Positions 1 through 11,988 of a stretch of DNA of 64,000 bases are shown one piece after another (position 1 is the stretch's first letter; each line of letters starts with the position of its first letter). Both the position numbers and the translations under genes were made by a program. Below the pieces are notes generated by a model. It did not search any database, was not told where the DNA came from, and saw only the letters and a list, made by a program, of their open reading frames with translations. The DNA comes from Beta vulgaris subsp. vulgaris. Lineage: Eukaryota > Streptophyta > Magnoliopsida > Caryophyllales > Amaranthaceae. The stretch lies in the NCBI RefSeq assembly GCF_026745355.1, contig NC_079203.1:45302081-45366080 (forward strand), in the 5' to 3' direction.

Positions 1-2
1 TA

Positions 3-2231
3 CTTAAAGTGTTTGGTTGTCTTTGCTATGCCTATAATAATGATAGGAACAAAGACAAATTTACCTCAAGAGCTAAAAAATGTCTTTTCTTAGGATATCC
101 CTTTGCTCAAAAAGGTTACAAGGTTTATGATTTGGAAACTCACAAAACTTTTGTATCCAGAGATGTTGTGTTTAAAGAGAGTATGTTTCCATTTCAAGCT
201 TCTTCTGTTACATCACCTTCTAATACACCTTCTAATACACATTCTAATACACCTTCTAATACATCTTCTGTTCCCATAATTCATTTTGATAATCCTTTGT
301 ATCCACAGCCTACTTCTTCTCTGCCTAACTCTCTCACTTCTTCTCCTATTAATGTTCATCATGATATTCAATCTTCTCCTACCTCTTCTCATAATTCTAC
401 TAATAATTCTGTTATCTCACCATCTGCTACTCATACTGATGCTACTGCTGATTATGATATACCTGTTAATCATGTTCCTTTTACACCTTCTCCTTCTCAG
501 TCTCCTTCTATATCTTCACCTAATCATCATGTTCTCCCTAATTCTCATATTCCTTCTCCTAAACATCTTAGACTTCCATCTACTAGAAATACTAAGCCTC
601 CAGTTAAGTTCAAAGACTTCCTATGTCCTACTCTACCTCTTTCTTCTACTTCTCATTCCTTTGTTGTTCAATCTCACAATAGCAATGTTGTTTATGATCC
701 TACCTCATACAAAGAAGCAAGCCAATTTTCTGAATGGAGGTCTGCTATGCAGAAAGAGTTACAAGCTCTTGAAACAAATAATACTTGGGTTCTCACTTCA
801 TTACCTGCTGGGAAGAAGGCTATTGGATCTAAATGGGTTTTTAAGACTAAATTTAATCCTGATGGCACAGTTGAAAGATTTAAAGCTAGATTAGTGGCTA
901 CTGGGTATCAGCAGGTTGAAGGGGAAGATTTCACTCATACATTTTCCCCAGTTGCCAAGCTTGCAACTGTTAGAGTGATAATATCTTTAGCTACTGCCAA
1001 ACAGTGGCCCTTATGTCAATTAGACATAAACAATGCATTTTTGCATGGTTTCTTAGAAGAAGAGGTATACATGAAACCTCCTCTTGGATATGATAAAGCT
1101 AAGCCAGGGGAAGTTTGTCATCTCAAGAGGTCCTTGTATGGTTTGAAACAAGCCTCTAGGCAATGGAATAAAGAACTCAGTAAATTCCTTGCTTCTCTTG
1201 GTTTTGTTCAATCTAAACAAGACTATTCTCTATTTACCAGAGATCTTGATGGGGAATTTATTGCGATTCTTGTATATGTGGATGATATGATGCTTACTGG
1301 GACTTCACAAGCTCAGATTGATGTTATTAAACAAGCTTTGGATGCAGCCTTTACAATCAAAGATTTAGGTGCTCTTAAGTATTTTCTGGGGATTGAAGTG
1401 CTTAGAAATTCTTCAGGGACTTTCATGAATCAAAGAAAATACATTCTTGATATTATTCAAGATTTCAAGCTTGATAACACTAGACCTGTTTCCACTCCTC
1501 TCCCTAAAGGGTTGAGTTTATCTACTGATGAAGGGGAAATACTGACTTCACCTGACCAATACAGGAAGCTTATTGGTAGATTGTTATATCTCAACATCAA
1601 CAGACCAGATTTGTCATATGCTACTCAGCACTTAAGTCAGTTTGTTAGTTGTCCTCGAAAGCCTCACTTCCAAGCTGCTATTCACATTGTAAAATATTTA
1701 ACAAACACTCTCAACTTGGGATTGTTTTATTCTGTTACTAGTGATATGCAGCTTTGTGCCTACAGTGATGCAGACTGGAGCACTTGTGCTTTTACAAGTA
1801 GATCTCTTAGTGCCTACTGTATATTTATGGGTCCTCATCTGGTGTCTTGGAAGACTAAAAAGCAGAAGACAGTCAGCAAATCTTCTGCTGAGGCTGAATA
1901 TAGAAGCATGTCCAGTACAGCTTCTGAAATTGTTTGGATAGAGGGTTTATTGCAAGATTTACATGTTTCTGTTTCATTACCTATTCTTTGCTTTGTGATA
2001 ATCAAGCTGCTGCACATATTGCTCAGAATCCAGTATTTCACAGCCACTAAACACTTGAAGAGGGATTGCCATTATGTCAGAGAGCAGATTGAAGCAGGGT
2101 TCCTACAAACAGCTCATGTTTCTACTCATCATTAGTTGGCTGATCTACTCACTAAGGCTCTTTCTGGACCACAGCATCAGTATCTTGCTTCCAAGCTTGG
2201 ACTTGTGGATTTGTCACATGTCCAGCTTGAA
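3..2231 (+). pseudogene. copia Pol polyprotein fragment (integrase C-end, RT, RNase H), degraded
   Basis: The frame is open from the window edge, and the apparent GTG start at base 9 is only the edge. Residues about 1-60 (numbered from base 9) are the integrase C-terminal region (FGCLCYA, FLGYP, KGYKVYD). A Ser/Pro/Asn/Thr-rich linker follows, with a short tandem repeat near residues 71-87. RT has the conserved DINNAFLHG motif and the catalytic YVDDM box near residues 423-427. RNase H shows AYSDADW and SAEAEYRSM. Between about 1990 and 2045 the reading is out of frame by one base and then returns, so two small compensating indels have scrambled about 18 residues. A TAG at 2133-2135 interrupts the conserved C-terminal tail, which otherwise stays open almost to the purine tract. 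Seen directly: motifs, stop and slip. Inferred: inactivity. Confidence 0.92.
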
Positions 2232-2240
2232 GGGGGGATA
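2230..2240 (+). other. polypurine tract of the copia element
   Basis: The run AAGGGGGGATA lies immediately before the TG of the LTR. This is where plus-strand DNA synthesis is primed in LTR retrotransposons. Confidence 0.75.
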
Positions 2241-2471
2241 TGAAGAATAACCACTGTAAATACTAGTTTGTTTTACTTCCTAGAGTTAGTTTTCTACTGT
2301 AGTAAAGAATACAATTCAGTTAGTTGTTGTAACTAATTTTCTTTGCTGTAGAGCTACTATAAGTAGCATCCTTCTCTTCTTTTCCTCATTAAGTCAATAC
2401 AAACTAAATAGAGATTTCTTCTCTCTATATTGCTTCTCTTTCCTTACTTCATATCTGTAATAATTCTCACA
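2241..2471 (+). repeat. 3' LTR of the copia element
   Basis: A 231-bp segment begins TGAAGAAT and ends ATTCTCACA, so it has the TG...CA ends with short imperfect inverted termini. A TATA-like CTATAAGTAG lies at 2357-2366. It follows directly after the polypurine tract. The partner LTR is not in the window, so the right boundary rests on terminal sequence alone. Confidence 0.75.
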
Positions 2472-2989
2472 GATACAAGACCAGAATATTTTTTTTAAAA
2501 AAAGGCATAATTTTTTGGTAATTGTTATTGTTGGTGGTTGCTGCCATATACACATACGAAGTATTGGGAGTTGTTAATATGGAGTATTAAAGATGTAAGG
2601 TGAGTAAGAGACCAAAATGAAAGGCATACTTTCGGTAATTGCTGCATGCCTAAAAAAAAGAGCTAATGGGATTCGAAACTGCAACGTTCTGGAAAGAAGC
2701 AGTAACACTTACCATTACAACATTAGATACTTTTATGTTTTTTTTACACGCAACAATCGGTAATATTAGATATTTTGTGGCCCTGCCGATTTGGGGGCCC
2801 TGTGCGACCGGGCTGGTTGCACATGCTCATAACCGGCCCTGCCTGTTAATCTGTCAGCTCATTTTCAAATGGTCACATCTCACTCGTTTTTCATTGGAAT
2901 CGAGCTTTTGACCATGCGTTGGAAAGCTACCGAGCCAAATTTTCATCTCCAACTTGAATATTCCAAAAATATTAAGTGTGCTATGAGAT
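2472..2989. other. intergenic, no gene; GC-rich repeat-like block
   Basis: No coding signal. A GC-rich stretch at about 2780-2850 stands out from the AT-rich background and looks like the inside of an old interspersed repeat of unknown class. Confidence 0.5.
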
Positions 2990-3740
2990 ATGACATTTTG
3001 AAGTTGACCCTTATGCACAAACCCTTATGAACAGATGGAGTTACTCTTATGACCAAATAGAGTTACTTGTATGAGTATGTGGTTACTTTTAACAATAAAA
3101 GGGTGTCACTCCTATAAAGAAATGCGGTTACTCTTATAAGCAAAATGAGATTAACTATGTGAACAAATAGGGTTGCTCATATAATTAAATGAGTTTACTA
3201 GTATGAATAAATTGGGTTAGCCCTTATAAACGAATGAGGTTACTCTTACTTATAAGTGGAGGTTACTTGTATGAACACTTGAGGTTACTGATACGAATAA
3301 AATGGGGTTACTTATGTAAACAGAATGAGGTTACTCATATGATTAAATGGGGTTACTAGTATGAATAAATGACTTACTCCTGTTGAACGAATGAGGTTAC
3401 TCGTATTAATAAGTGGGGTTTTTACTTGTATGAACAATTGGGGTTACTGATGCGAATAGGGGTTATTTATGTGAACAAACCGAGGTTACTCATATGATTA
3501 AATGGGGTTACTGGTATGAATAAAAATAGTTACTCTTTACAAACGAATGATGTTACTAGCTCGTATTAATAAATAGGGGGTTACTTGTGTGAGCAATTTG
3601 GATTACTCGTATGATTAAATGAGGTTATTTGTATAAATAAATGTGGTTACTAGTATGATTAAACGAGGTTAGTCATAAGTAAACAAGGTTACTCACATTT
3701 ATTTATACGAATAACCTCATTTAATCATACGAGTAAATAC
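2990..3740. repeat. higher-order minisatellite (about 26-bp units in about 157-bp blocks)
   Basis: Degenerate units of the type GGTTACTNNTATGAATAAATG repeat every 24-30 bases. Every sixth unit is most alike. The subunit GGTTGCTCATAT or GGTTACTCATATGATTAAA recurs at 3171, 3329 and 3484, spacings of 158 and 155 bp, each followed by the same order of subunit variants. This indicates duplication of a six-unit block. At 3690-3736 the array ends in an inverted copy of the units at 3604-3650. Confidence 0.85.
3604..3736. repeat. inverted repeat closing the minisatellite
   Basis: Bases 3604-3650 and 3690-3736 are near-perfect reverse complements over about 45 bases, separated by about 40 bases. Transcribed, they would fold into a long hairpin. 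Confidence 0.8.
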
Positions 3741-4533
3741 AAGATATATTTCAAATGCAAGCATATTTTAGAGATTGAAAAGAAAGAGAAGATGAAGAGA
3801 GAGAACGAGTGATGCTTCCTTCAATGGAGGAGAGAGAAAAAAGAAGAAATGAATTGAGGAGAGAGAAAATGTTAAAGAGTTTTGAAGAAGTTTAGGGGAA
3901 GTAATGTTGTCGTCGGCTTCAACCATGAAAGAAAGAGTTTGGTATGTATTTCACAGGAGAATCACGGGGAAGAAGAAGCGCAAATTTCTACCTGGGCTTA
4001 TATATGGGCCGGTCACACACGAAATTTCTGATGTGATCGACCGTATATAAGAATTTGTGATTAGTAAGATAAAAAAGAGGGATTTCATGGAGATTCTTGA
4101 GGGAATCAAATCTCAACCAATATCATTATTATTTTCCAAATTGTATTTTATATATATATATATACTTGATTACTTGGATGAAACCTTACTCCAAAAACCA
4201 ATAGTGCACATATTACACTAGTGCACATATTACACAAGGACAACCCATATGCTTGAATTGAAGTTACACTATACCTTACAGTATGAAGAATATCTATACT
4301 ATATACTTTTAACATAAATACATGACCTAGTTTAATTATGTACATATATATTCATATGTATGTACAAATTACATAGGTGAAGACTGATCACAAAGTAGTA
4401 TATGAAGTATATTTATAACAAGGTTCAAGTTCCTTCGTTGGTTGGTCTTATACTCTTATCATAGCATTAATCTTCAATTTCATCTTGTTTTCCAGCTTAA
4501 TAGGGTTAAATTGTAGCTTCCTAGAATAAGTTG
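3741..4533. other. intergenic / presumed 3' UTR of CCD8
   Basis: AT-rich DNA with a purine-rich stretch at 3775-3890 and a short (TA)n at about 4146-4162. The part next to 4534 should include the 3' untranslated region of CCD8. I see no clear AATAAA signal on the minus strand. Confidence 0.5.
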
Positions 4534-7500
4534 TTAATCCATAGGAATCCAACATCCATGCAAGCCATAAGGAAGACCATAAGGGAATTTCGCACGCGCA
4601 ATCTCTTCAAAGGTAGAACCATCAAGAAGCAATGCATATCCTTCTCCATTTTTCCCACTAACCACCGATATTACCACTCCTGCACAATAAAACGACGCAT
4701 ATTTTTTTTATGTGAAAGTTCAATGCATATTGTTTTTTTTGGCTTGGTATTGCATATTTGCACCATATTCCTCGTCTTTGTGTATGATATTTTTTTCTTT
4801 CGATCCCGCTAACGGATGCCTCGGCTAGATAAGAAATATATTGTTTTACTTAATTCTTCATATTTATACAAAATTATAAAATAATATAAAATTCCAATGC
4901 AAAACATTTAATCCATTAGCTTTATTTTGCCTTTTTCTTTTACCACTATTATATTTTGAATTATGGAAGCTACAAGCCACAAGCCCAATAATCGAACTCA
5001 ACAACAATTAGTTGATTTCCATTTTTATATATACAATTCGCCTTTAAACAAGATAAAGATCTCCTTAACAAGGCTGATAGAGAATATGCACAAAATATTC
5101 TCTTTTTAGATTTAGCATATACTTCCTCCGTTTTTTTTATGGCCAAAAGGCAAATATCTTTCGTCCTTTTTAATATTGCAACATTTTCCTTGTTGGTAAG
5201 TTTCATATTAATTACAAAATTACTAAAATTGACTGTTTTCTTTCTATCTGTCTCCTTATCACATGCGTCCTTTCCCCCCTCTATCTGTATCTCTCCCATC
5301 TCCTTAAAAAAACATGTGTAATCCCTCCACGTTACAATTATTAAAGAATGGATGAAGTATCTTCGTAAAATTCTCCAAATGTTGGCTTTTAGTTTTCAAA
5401 TTCTCTATGTTAGTAACAAATATATTTCAACTTCATTCCTAATCGTTAATGATCAGGATTTTTTTTTTCTTTGTACGCTATTCAATTAGTTGATAGATAA
5501 ACAAAAACTTAAAAATTATTGGATGAATATAATGTGCTTACCATCGTCCTCCTCAGTTGCCCCAGGGCGAGCTACGAAGTATGGCTCAGAAGGGACAGCA
5601 CCCTCTTCATACCAGTTTTTTGCCTTCTTCTCAACCAAATCAATCTGCAGTATCGTAGATTGAAACTGTTAAGATTAATTATGTTATTTGACACAAACAG
5701 AATCATTAAAAACATGTATAGTAATCAATCAAAATTCTGTCGAGTATCAATTATCTGGTGCAATAGTTAACATCAATTATCGACAAAAAGACAAAGAAGC
5801 AAATCTAGTAAGAATCTTGTGATTGGTCCATAAACATTATTATAATGTATTATATTATAGTTGGTTTATTGTAGTCATGTCATATGTCTAACATAATGTT
5901 ATCTAGTAATAACAAGAAACCTTTAGTTAAAAAAATATTATTATTATTTTCTCAAAAAGATATCCACAAAGGTCATGTCGTGTTGGCCATCATAAGAGAA
6001 CTATTCATACAAATTACATGTTACACCCGAGTGTATATATGTGTGTATACACTCTCTTACATTGTCTACCTATGCGTTCAATTTTTCATGTGTGGAGTAC
6101 ATGATGTACGAGAATGTGAGAGGATGTACCATACTCCACATATAACCAAATCTATAATAAATACTCCTACGTTCATAGGGTTTCTTTGAGCATTTTCCCT
6201 TCCTCACTACAATTTGGTCATATATACTAGCCTCCAAGCTGCTTGTTGTGCTTGTAAAAGTGCGATCTAAGCACAAGTGTATACCAATTAAATTGTGATA
6301 TCATATCATATTACCTCTATTTTCTTTAGATGTAAGTATTTAATTATTTAAATCACTCAAAAAAAGACAAATATTATATTCGAAAAAACAAAATAAGTAG
6401 GTACTATATATAGTGACATAATTGATGATTGTCATGCGTACTAAAGTAGTTTAGTTCACTACCATTACACTATATGGTGACTATATATAATTCGTGTGTC
6501 TTTTTATAATCTTAGAAGTATACAATTAATTCCATTTTCCCAATTCAGTTGGTGTACGACCAAGTTAAACTTGGCCTAGTGGTACGGAAAGAACCTTCTA
6601 GTCTCAAAGTTGGGGGTTCAATCCCCACTAGGGGTACTTTAGGAGATGGTTTCCCCTTACCACCCCCAATCTCAAAGTGTATGTCCACAAATCCAGGCCG
6701 AATTAACCCGCGAGAGGTGAGTCTGGTGACCCTTCATCTTATCATAGGGTTTCTAGTAAGGGGCAAAAAAATCAGCTGGTGTACGTACCTTTGTAAGAGT
6801 GTTGGGGAAGTTACAAGGGCGGCGAGCCCCACAAGCGTAAGCGTAACGGTATTTTTTACCCAAGTAGGAAGGGTTAATACTGCACATATCCATGCCTCTC
6901 CCATGCTCCTCTGGGTCCAGTGCTGCCTCTAGTTTCCCGTATGGCATCCCATTCATGGGAATTCTGAAACGACCAACCCTGCAACACAATTTTCATTTTA
7001 TATCACCCACATATTTCATTTTCAACTTACAAAGAGTGAGATTTGATCCATCCTAGAACCTCCTGTAGTCGGGAGGAAAGCTCTAACCACTAGACTATCC
7101 CTGGCTCTCACATCTCATATATAATTATATTGACATATATAGTCATAGCTACTACTTGGACATACTATTAGCGTGTGCTTAATTAATTATTATGATGATA
7201 ATATAGGAGTAAGTACCTTGCATTTGGAAGAACATCTTGGCCTATAAATGAGCGCAAATTTGTGAGCCTTAGCTTGTCAAGGATAGAAGCGTCTGCATTG
7301 TGCTCACAACAGTCTGCAATAATTGCTGTTACGTTGCCTTCCTCGTCTGTTTCCTCATACGCGTTTATGAAATGGAATGTCAAGAACAATGGCACCTCTA
7401 CCGTTGCCACCTAAATATATGTATAGTAAAACAATTATTAAAAGGGAGATTATATTAAAACTTACGCAAGTGCGAAATTGGCAAATTATTAAAAGGGAAT

Positions 7501-10500
7501 GGCTAAGTTCCCTATCGGTTCAACCAGACCGTTATTGACAACACGGTCAAGATATCATGAAGTTCTCTATGTTTTAGGGAGCATATAAGTATAATACCAG
7601 TATTACTATTATACCAGCGTCTACCGAGTAACTTATCAGTTTTCGTCACTTGGCCATCATCAAATGGGTTTGGGTCTGATCCAGTACTTAGCTAATAAGC
7701 CATGTGCCTAAAGATAAGTATCAAAAGAGGATAGAATTGTATTCCGCCAATGGGAGCAGTGCCCTACCTAGGACACTATCAGCTCCTATCAATGCCCCAT
7801 GATCTGAGTCATAAGGTACGTTCATATATACTAATATACTCTACTTGACATATACCGCTTCATACCTTTGGCTTTTACTGACTTAGGCATCGGCGGGGGG
7901 TTCTATCAACCCGGCTCCCAAGGTTAGTTTAATTGTTCTGTCTTGCAAGACAACAGACCGACATACGTGATTGAAAAATATCGGTTCACTCCTACAACAT
8001 TTATTCCATACCGGTAACATATACTATAAATAACATAGTAATCTATATTATTTGATAATTTAGTTCAAACTAGAAAATCAATGATAATGTTGCATAACCC
8101 ATTTAGCTCTATATCATCATAGTAAAAGAAACTAATCCTATATCAATTCTGTCGTAAAATGAAGGCAAGTTCATTATTTCTTTGCATGCATGTAGAGAGG
8201 AGAGGAGGAGGATAGTAGTACATACCAAGCTGCCGCTGAATCTACACATCACATGCACAAATGCTTTAGATTCAGGGTGCCACTGAAACTTGTAAAGTGG
8301 TGTAGGTTCAGCCCTCAACAAATTCCTTACACAATATCTCAAGGGCATTTCTGGCACAATTATGTAATTTTCAGTCACAGGAAAAGAGTGGACCCACCCA
8401 GGGGTGGGCCCACCACGACAATTTATTCTACCAATCACCCGCCGTCCATTTGATCCTGCTTTCATCCTGACCGCTAAATATCCTGGGTTGACCAAATCTG
8501 GTAGTAAAGTCAACATCTCATTTTTTGTTACAATTGGATGAGCTGAGTGTAAGAGTAACCTTTCAAAAGGGTCATTAAAATCAAATTTTCCCAACGTTTC
8601 CAATGTGTTAGGGTCAATTATTATGGATCCTTTTTGTGTCTCTGTAAGACATACTACTCGTCCATCTCCAAGCCTCACCACTCCTACATATAAACAACAA
8701 ATATATACTCCACATAAGAAAACTTTCACTTATTTGATTCAAGATTAATTATGAAAATAATTTGGAGTGTTATAACTACAAGCGTGTAAATTGAAATACG
8801 TGGTTTGTACAAACTTTCAACTATTACATAAAGTTTTTCTTAAATTACCTTTTTATTCAAGCTGTTTATTTCTAACAAACAAATAAAACACGATAATCAA
8901 GATGATATATTTTTTTACAATCATGGCCTATAACAACATATTTTGTAAAAATGGTGCATTACTTGCACGAGAGTGATATTGTTTGTACAAACATAGGCCG
9001 GTCGATGTGAAGTATTCCGACATAAAAAATAGTATAGGCAAGGTAATATATGTGCAAAATAATAGTATGAAACAAGAGGTTTTGACTTTAATTCATGGAA
9101 TCCTATGATATATATTATATCTTGATTTTATATACTTCTAATAAGAAACACCATCATCACCTCATAGATACAGTAACTCCATCATATAGTTGATCATTTG
9201 CTACGTAGTTAGTCCTTGATGATTATATTTGTCTCATTTAATTTTTAAATTGATGAGGTAAATCATAAGTTGTCAGTATTGAAATAATGTAACAAATCAC
9301 TCCAAAATTAGTTGAATCTATTATAAATTTATAATATTATGAGGTTATTTTTTTATGGCATAACATTATGAGAAGTATACTATGAGGTCTCATGCAAGAT
9401 TTTTTTAATAATCATGATCATACATGAAGGCCAACTATATGACCATTAAGGACGTGCATGCAAAGAGTATCTCACCAGGTTTTTGTGAATGAAACATATG
9501 CCCATTTTATACTATGCACGGAATGAAAAATAATATACATAAATAGAAAAATTTAATTAAAAATTACACTTGTAAATAGATGTAATTAGTAGTTGGTGTT
9601 GTTTTGGAGTGTGCTGTTGTTTGATGCATAGGTTGTAATCTGTTGGCACTTATTTGCTTTGGTAATATATACTTACATTTTTTAAAAAAAAACTTTAATT
9701 AAAAGCCATGTAATAACAAGGGAAACCATCAATATGCATGTATATGAGGGAGAGGTAGTAGCTCCGTGGAGTACCACCTCGAATTTCAGGATATTATCTA
9801 GGGTTCGAATCCTCATACCAACAATATGTTGGGCACTTAATTTTGGCTGTTTACCTTTGTACCCAGCCTTTGAGCTGGTGTTCCCTGTATGCTAGCAGTC
9901 TAGCAGGAATTGATCTTCGGACTAATAATAATAATAATAAAAATCAATATGTATGTATAGAATGTACCTGTATTAGCATTATCAGTAAGTGAAGCACCAG
10001 AAAAGAGTTTGGCTAAGTCACCAATGTAAGCCAAGAAATTTTTAGGTTTAGGGGTTTCAGAAAATTCCCGGTAACATATTTTCTGATTCTTCTTTGCTGC
10101 CTTATACGCCTCGGATTCGAGCTGGCGGTGGCCGGCGACGAGCGTTCCGTTCTCAAAGTGAAGCTTGACAAGGGTGGCATAACCATCAAAGAGATGCCGG
10201 AAATGGTAGTCTCCTGTATGCCATAAGCCTGGACCATTTCTTAGATATGTTCCACGCTGCACTTCAACATGCATTATAATTATTGGTTTTTGACTAACTA
10301 AACTTATTTCAAATCTTAATTAAAATAATGTAACTTTTTGGTTTGTGCATTAGTTTTGCTAGACAATAGTCAATCTCTACATAGCAGGCATAATGATTAG
10401 GTGGACGGCTAAACAAAAAAATTGTTTGTTCCCCCGTTTTTTAAACCTAAGTAGTGGTGGGAAATTTGCTCGTATGTGTGATATTTAAAGAAGAGTTGAT

Positions 10501-11889
10501 CATCTAATCTCATGAATCATGATGAAAGAATAGTAAGAGGGTGATTACTATGTAAAATTAGTTGACTATTATCCATGATCGATCATCGATGTACTATCTA
10601 GCATAACTATGTCCATAATTGATTTTATAAAGATCAAATAATTAAGTACGTATTATTTAGCACATATTGGTAATAGTTGTTATTTAGAGCCAATATTCCT
10701 TTCATTTAATATTAAAACTTGGATTTTTTATGTTATAACCTGTTCAAATTCATTTTTAGTTTGCAGTTTTGGTTTTGAATATTTAAAAGTTATAGTTATA
10801 TAATAAAATAAAAAATTATCATATATATACTAATCTTGTTTAGTTTAAAAATTGACAACATAGACTTGAATTCTTTTGTTTCTGATTTTTTATATTGTTG
10901 TTTTAAATTTTCTTTTGAAAAAAAATTGAAAATAAAAAACGATAAAAATAAGCCTAATAGTATTGTGCAAGTCCAACCCCTAAACAGTTTTACTCTTGAT
11001 CAATTTGGAGGATCATATATTTACACTATACGTGGACCAAGTATAAATAGTAAGTACTTCGAATATTTTCTTTATTTTTGATCAACTTAACAAACCAAAA
11101 TATAGTGACAAAATCATGGTTAAATTCAAAAAAGTCAAACTTGAATAATTATTTTAAAATAATGGTGAGTATTTTTATCATTTAGTTTAAAAGAAGTCTT
11201 ATACAAAAATAGTTCTTTTTTTCCTTTTGTTCTTTAGACATTTTATAAACTATTATAAGAATAATGATGTAGACAGGTTTCGCATCTAAATCTTAGACGA
11301 CAAGTTATCATCAGTTGTTACAACCTTTAGCAACTATGTGGAGGAAAATGAGAATTTGACTCTGAATAGGATGCTAGAAATTTGAGAGTGGCTCAAACTA
11401 AACCAACCCTCTCATCTTGGGTTATACATATACATATACATATAATATGGCAACAAAACATCGGCAATCTCTACAAATTGAAATTAGGCATTGCAAACAT
11501 GTTGAAAATATCAAAATAGTACATACCAGCCATGAAGGTATATGACCTTGCACAAGAAGCTCACCCTCCCATCTTTCTTGCTTAATGCTTGTCCAAGCAG
11601 TTAGTGTGCCACCATTCTTTGTTTTTTCCTTTTCTGGTGTAGGAAGAGGAGCAATTACAGGAGGCAATCTAGTGGCCACATGAGTAGCCATTAAGTTATT
11701 GTTGTTGTTGTTCTTATTATCGCCTTTACTAGTACTACTAGTGCTGAAACTTTGATTATTGCCAAAGGACAATGAGTTTCTTTTATTATTAGCATCACTA
11801 CATTTATTAGAGGATTTTGATGATGCATATGTTGATGAGCTAAATGGACCACAATTTTTTGTTGCATGTAACCCAAAGGAAGCAGCCAT
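4534..11889 (-). CDS. CCD8: carotenoid cleavage dioxygenase 8, plastid (strigolactone biosynthesis)
   Basis: CCD8 (MAX4/RMS1/D10) is a plastid non-haem iron enzyme that turns the CCD7 product 9-cis-beta-apo-10'-carotenal into carlactone, the strigolactone precursor. Coding exons, minus strand: 11889-11527, 10256-9968, 8683-8226, 7410-7217, 6978-6789, 5644-5542, 4679-4534. All introns are GT-AG and all phases join, giving 580 residues, close to family length. Recognisable stretches include GTYLRNGPG, LTETQKGS, EMPLRY, ADCCEHNAD and ending GLHGCWIPMD. Probable iron ligands are His266, His316, His383 and His573, in SAHP, WVHSF, TFHF and GLHG. The Ser/Asn-rich first 80 residues look like a transit peptide. 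In-frame ATGs also exist at 11895 and 11967, but the TATA box at 11979-11988 places the 11967 ATG upstream of the likely transcript start. No stop or frameshift is visible, so the gene looks functional. Confidence 0.95.
5122..5357. mobile_element. Stowaway-like MITE in CCD8 intron 6
   Basis: The 236-bp element has imperfect terminal inverted repeats beginning CTTCCTCCGTTTTTTTT (left) and CTTCATCCATTCTTTAATA (right, reverse complement). It is flanked by TA at 5120-5121 and 5358-5359. The CTCCNTCCGT-type end and TA duplication are the signature of Tc1/mariner-type Stowaway MITEs. It lies between the exons at 5542-5644 and 4534-4679. Confidence 0.7.
6559..6772 (+). mobile_element. tRNA-derived SINE in CCD8 intron 5, next to the splice donor
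   Basis: A 214-bp body has an internal RNA polymerase III promoter: box A TGGCCTAGTGG at 6572-6582 and box B GGTTCAATCC at 6615-6624. It ends in a short A run. It is flanked by 13-bp direct repeats, CAGTTGGTGTACG at 6546-6558 and CAGCTGGTGTACG at 6773-6785, with one mismatch. The right repeat extends into the exon-5 donor (GT at 6788-6787, minus strand). The SINE is antisense to CCD8. A relative with the same head lies at 54697-54890. Confidence 0.85.
7030..7115 (-). mobile_element. possible tRNA-derived SINE fragment in CCD8 intron 4
   Basis: On the minus strand, TAGTCTAGTGGTTAGAGC resembles a box A region, followed about 40 bases later by a weak box-B-like sequence. No clear tail or target duplication is seen. 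Confidence 0.4.
9744..9942 (+). mobile_element. tRNA-derived SINE in CCD8 intron 2
   Basis: A 199-bp body has box-B-like GGTTCGAATCC and ends in a (TAA)n tail. It is flanked by 16-bp direct repeats with one mismatch: ATCAATATGCATGTAT at 9728-9743 and ATCAATATGTATGTAT at 9943-9958. It lies antisense to CCD8. Its 3' half resembles the SINE at 53016-53198. Confidence 0.85.
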
Positions 11890-11978
11890 GACCATGATAA
11901 ATAAGAGATAGATATTTGGTTTTTCTAGACACCAATGGTTAAGATATGAAGTTTGGGGGAGAGACATATATATGATGA

Positions 11979-11988
11979 GTATTTATAG
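11979..11988 (-). promoter_or_regulatory. TATA box of CCD8
   Basis: Minus strand CTATAAATAC. Transcription would begin about 30 bases downstream, near 11945-11955. That leaves a short 5' UTR before the ATGs at 11895 and 11889. Confidence 0.6.

Larger units (their letters stand above)
1..2471 (+). mobile_element. Ty1/copia LTR retrotransposon, 3' portion (cut by window edge)
   Basis: The window opens inside the polyprotein of a copia element. It continues through reverse transcriptase and RNase H, a purine-rich tract at 2230-2240 and a 3' LTR. The gag, protease and most of the integrase lie to the left of the window. The domain order (integrase tail, then RT, then RNase H) is the copia order and excludes gypsy. 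The coding part has a compensated frame slip and a premature stop, so this copy is very unlikely to be autonomous. The target-site duplication cannot be checked because the 5' LTR is outside the window. Confidence 0.93.

Noticed and set aside
286..894. Leu/Ile-rich 202-residue frame overlapping the copia polyprotein
   Set aside because: It is a shifted-frame shadow of the Ser/Pro linker and RT coding sequence.
2990..3740. CRISPR array
   Set aside because: There are no constant repeats with unique spacers. Units are degenerate and contiguous, and the genome is that of a plant.
4531..4812. Plus-strand 93-residue reading frame
   Set aside because: It lies opposite the last coding exon of CCD8, which fits the family perfectly. 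The plus frame has no recognisable domain.
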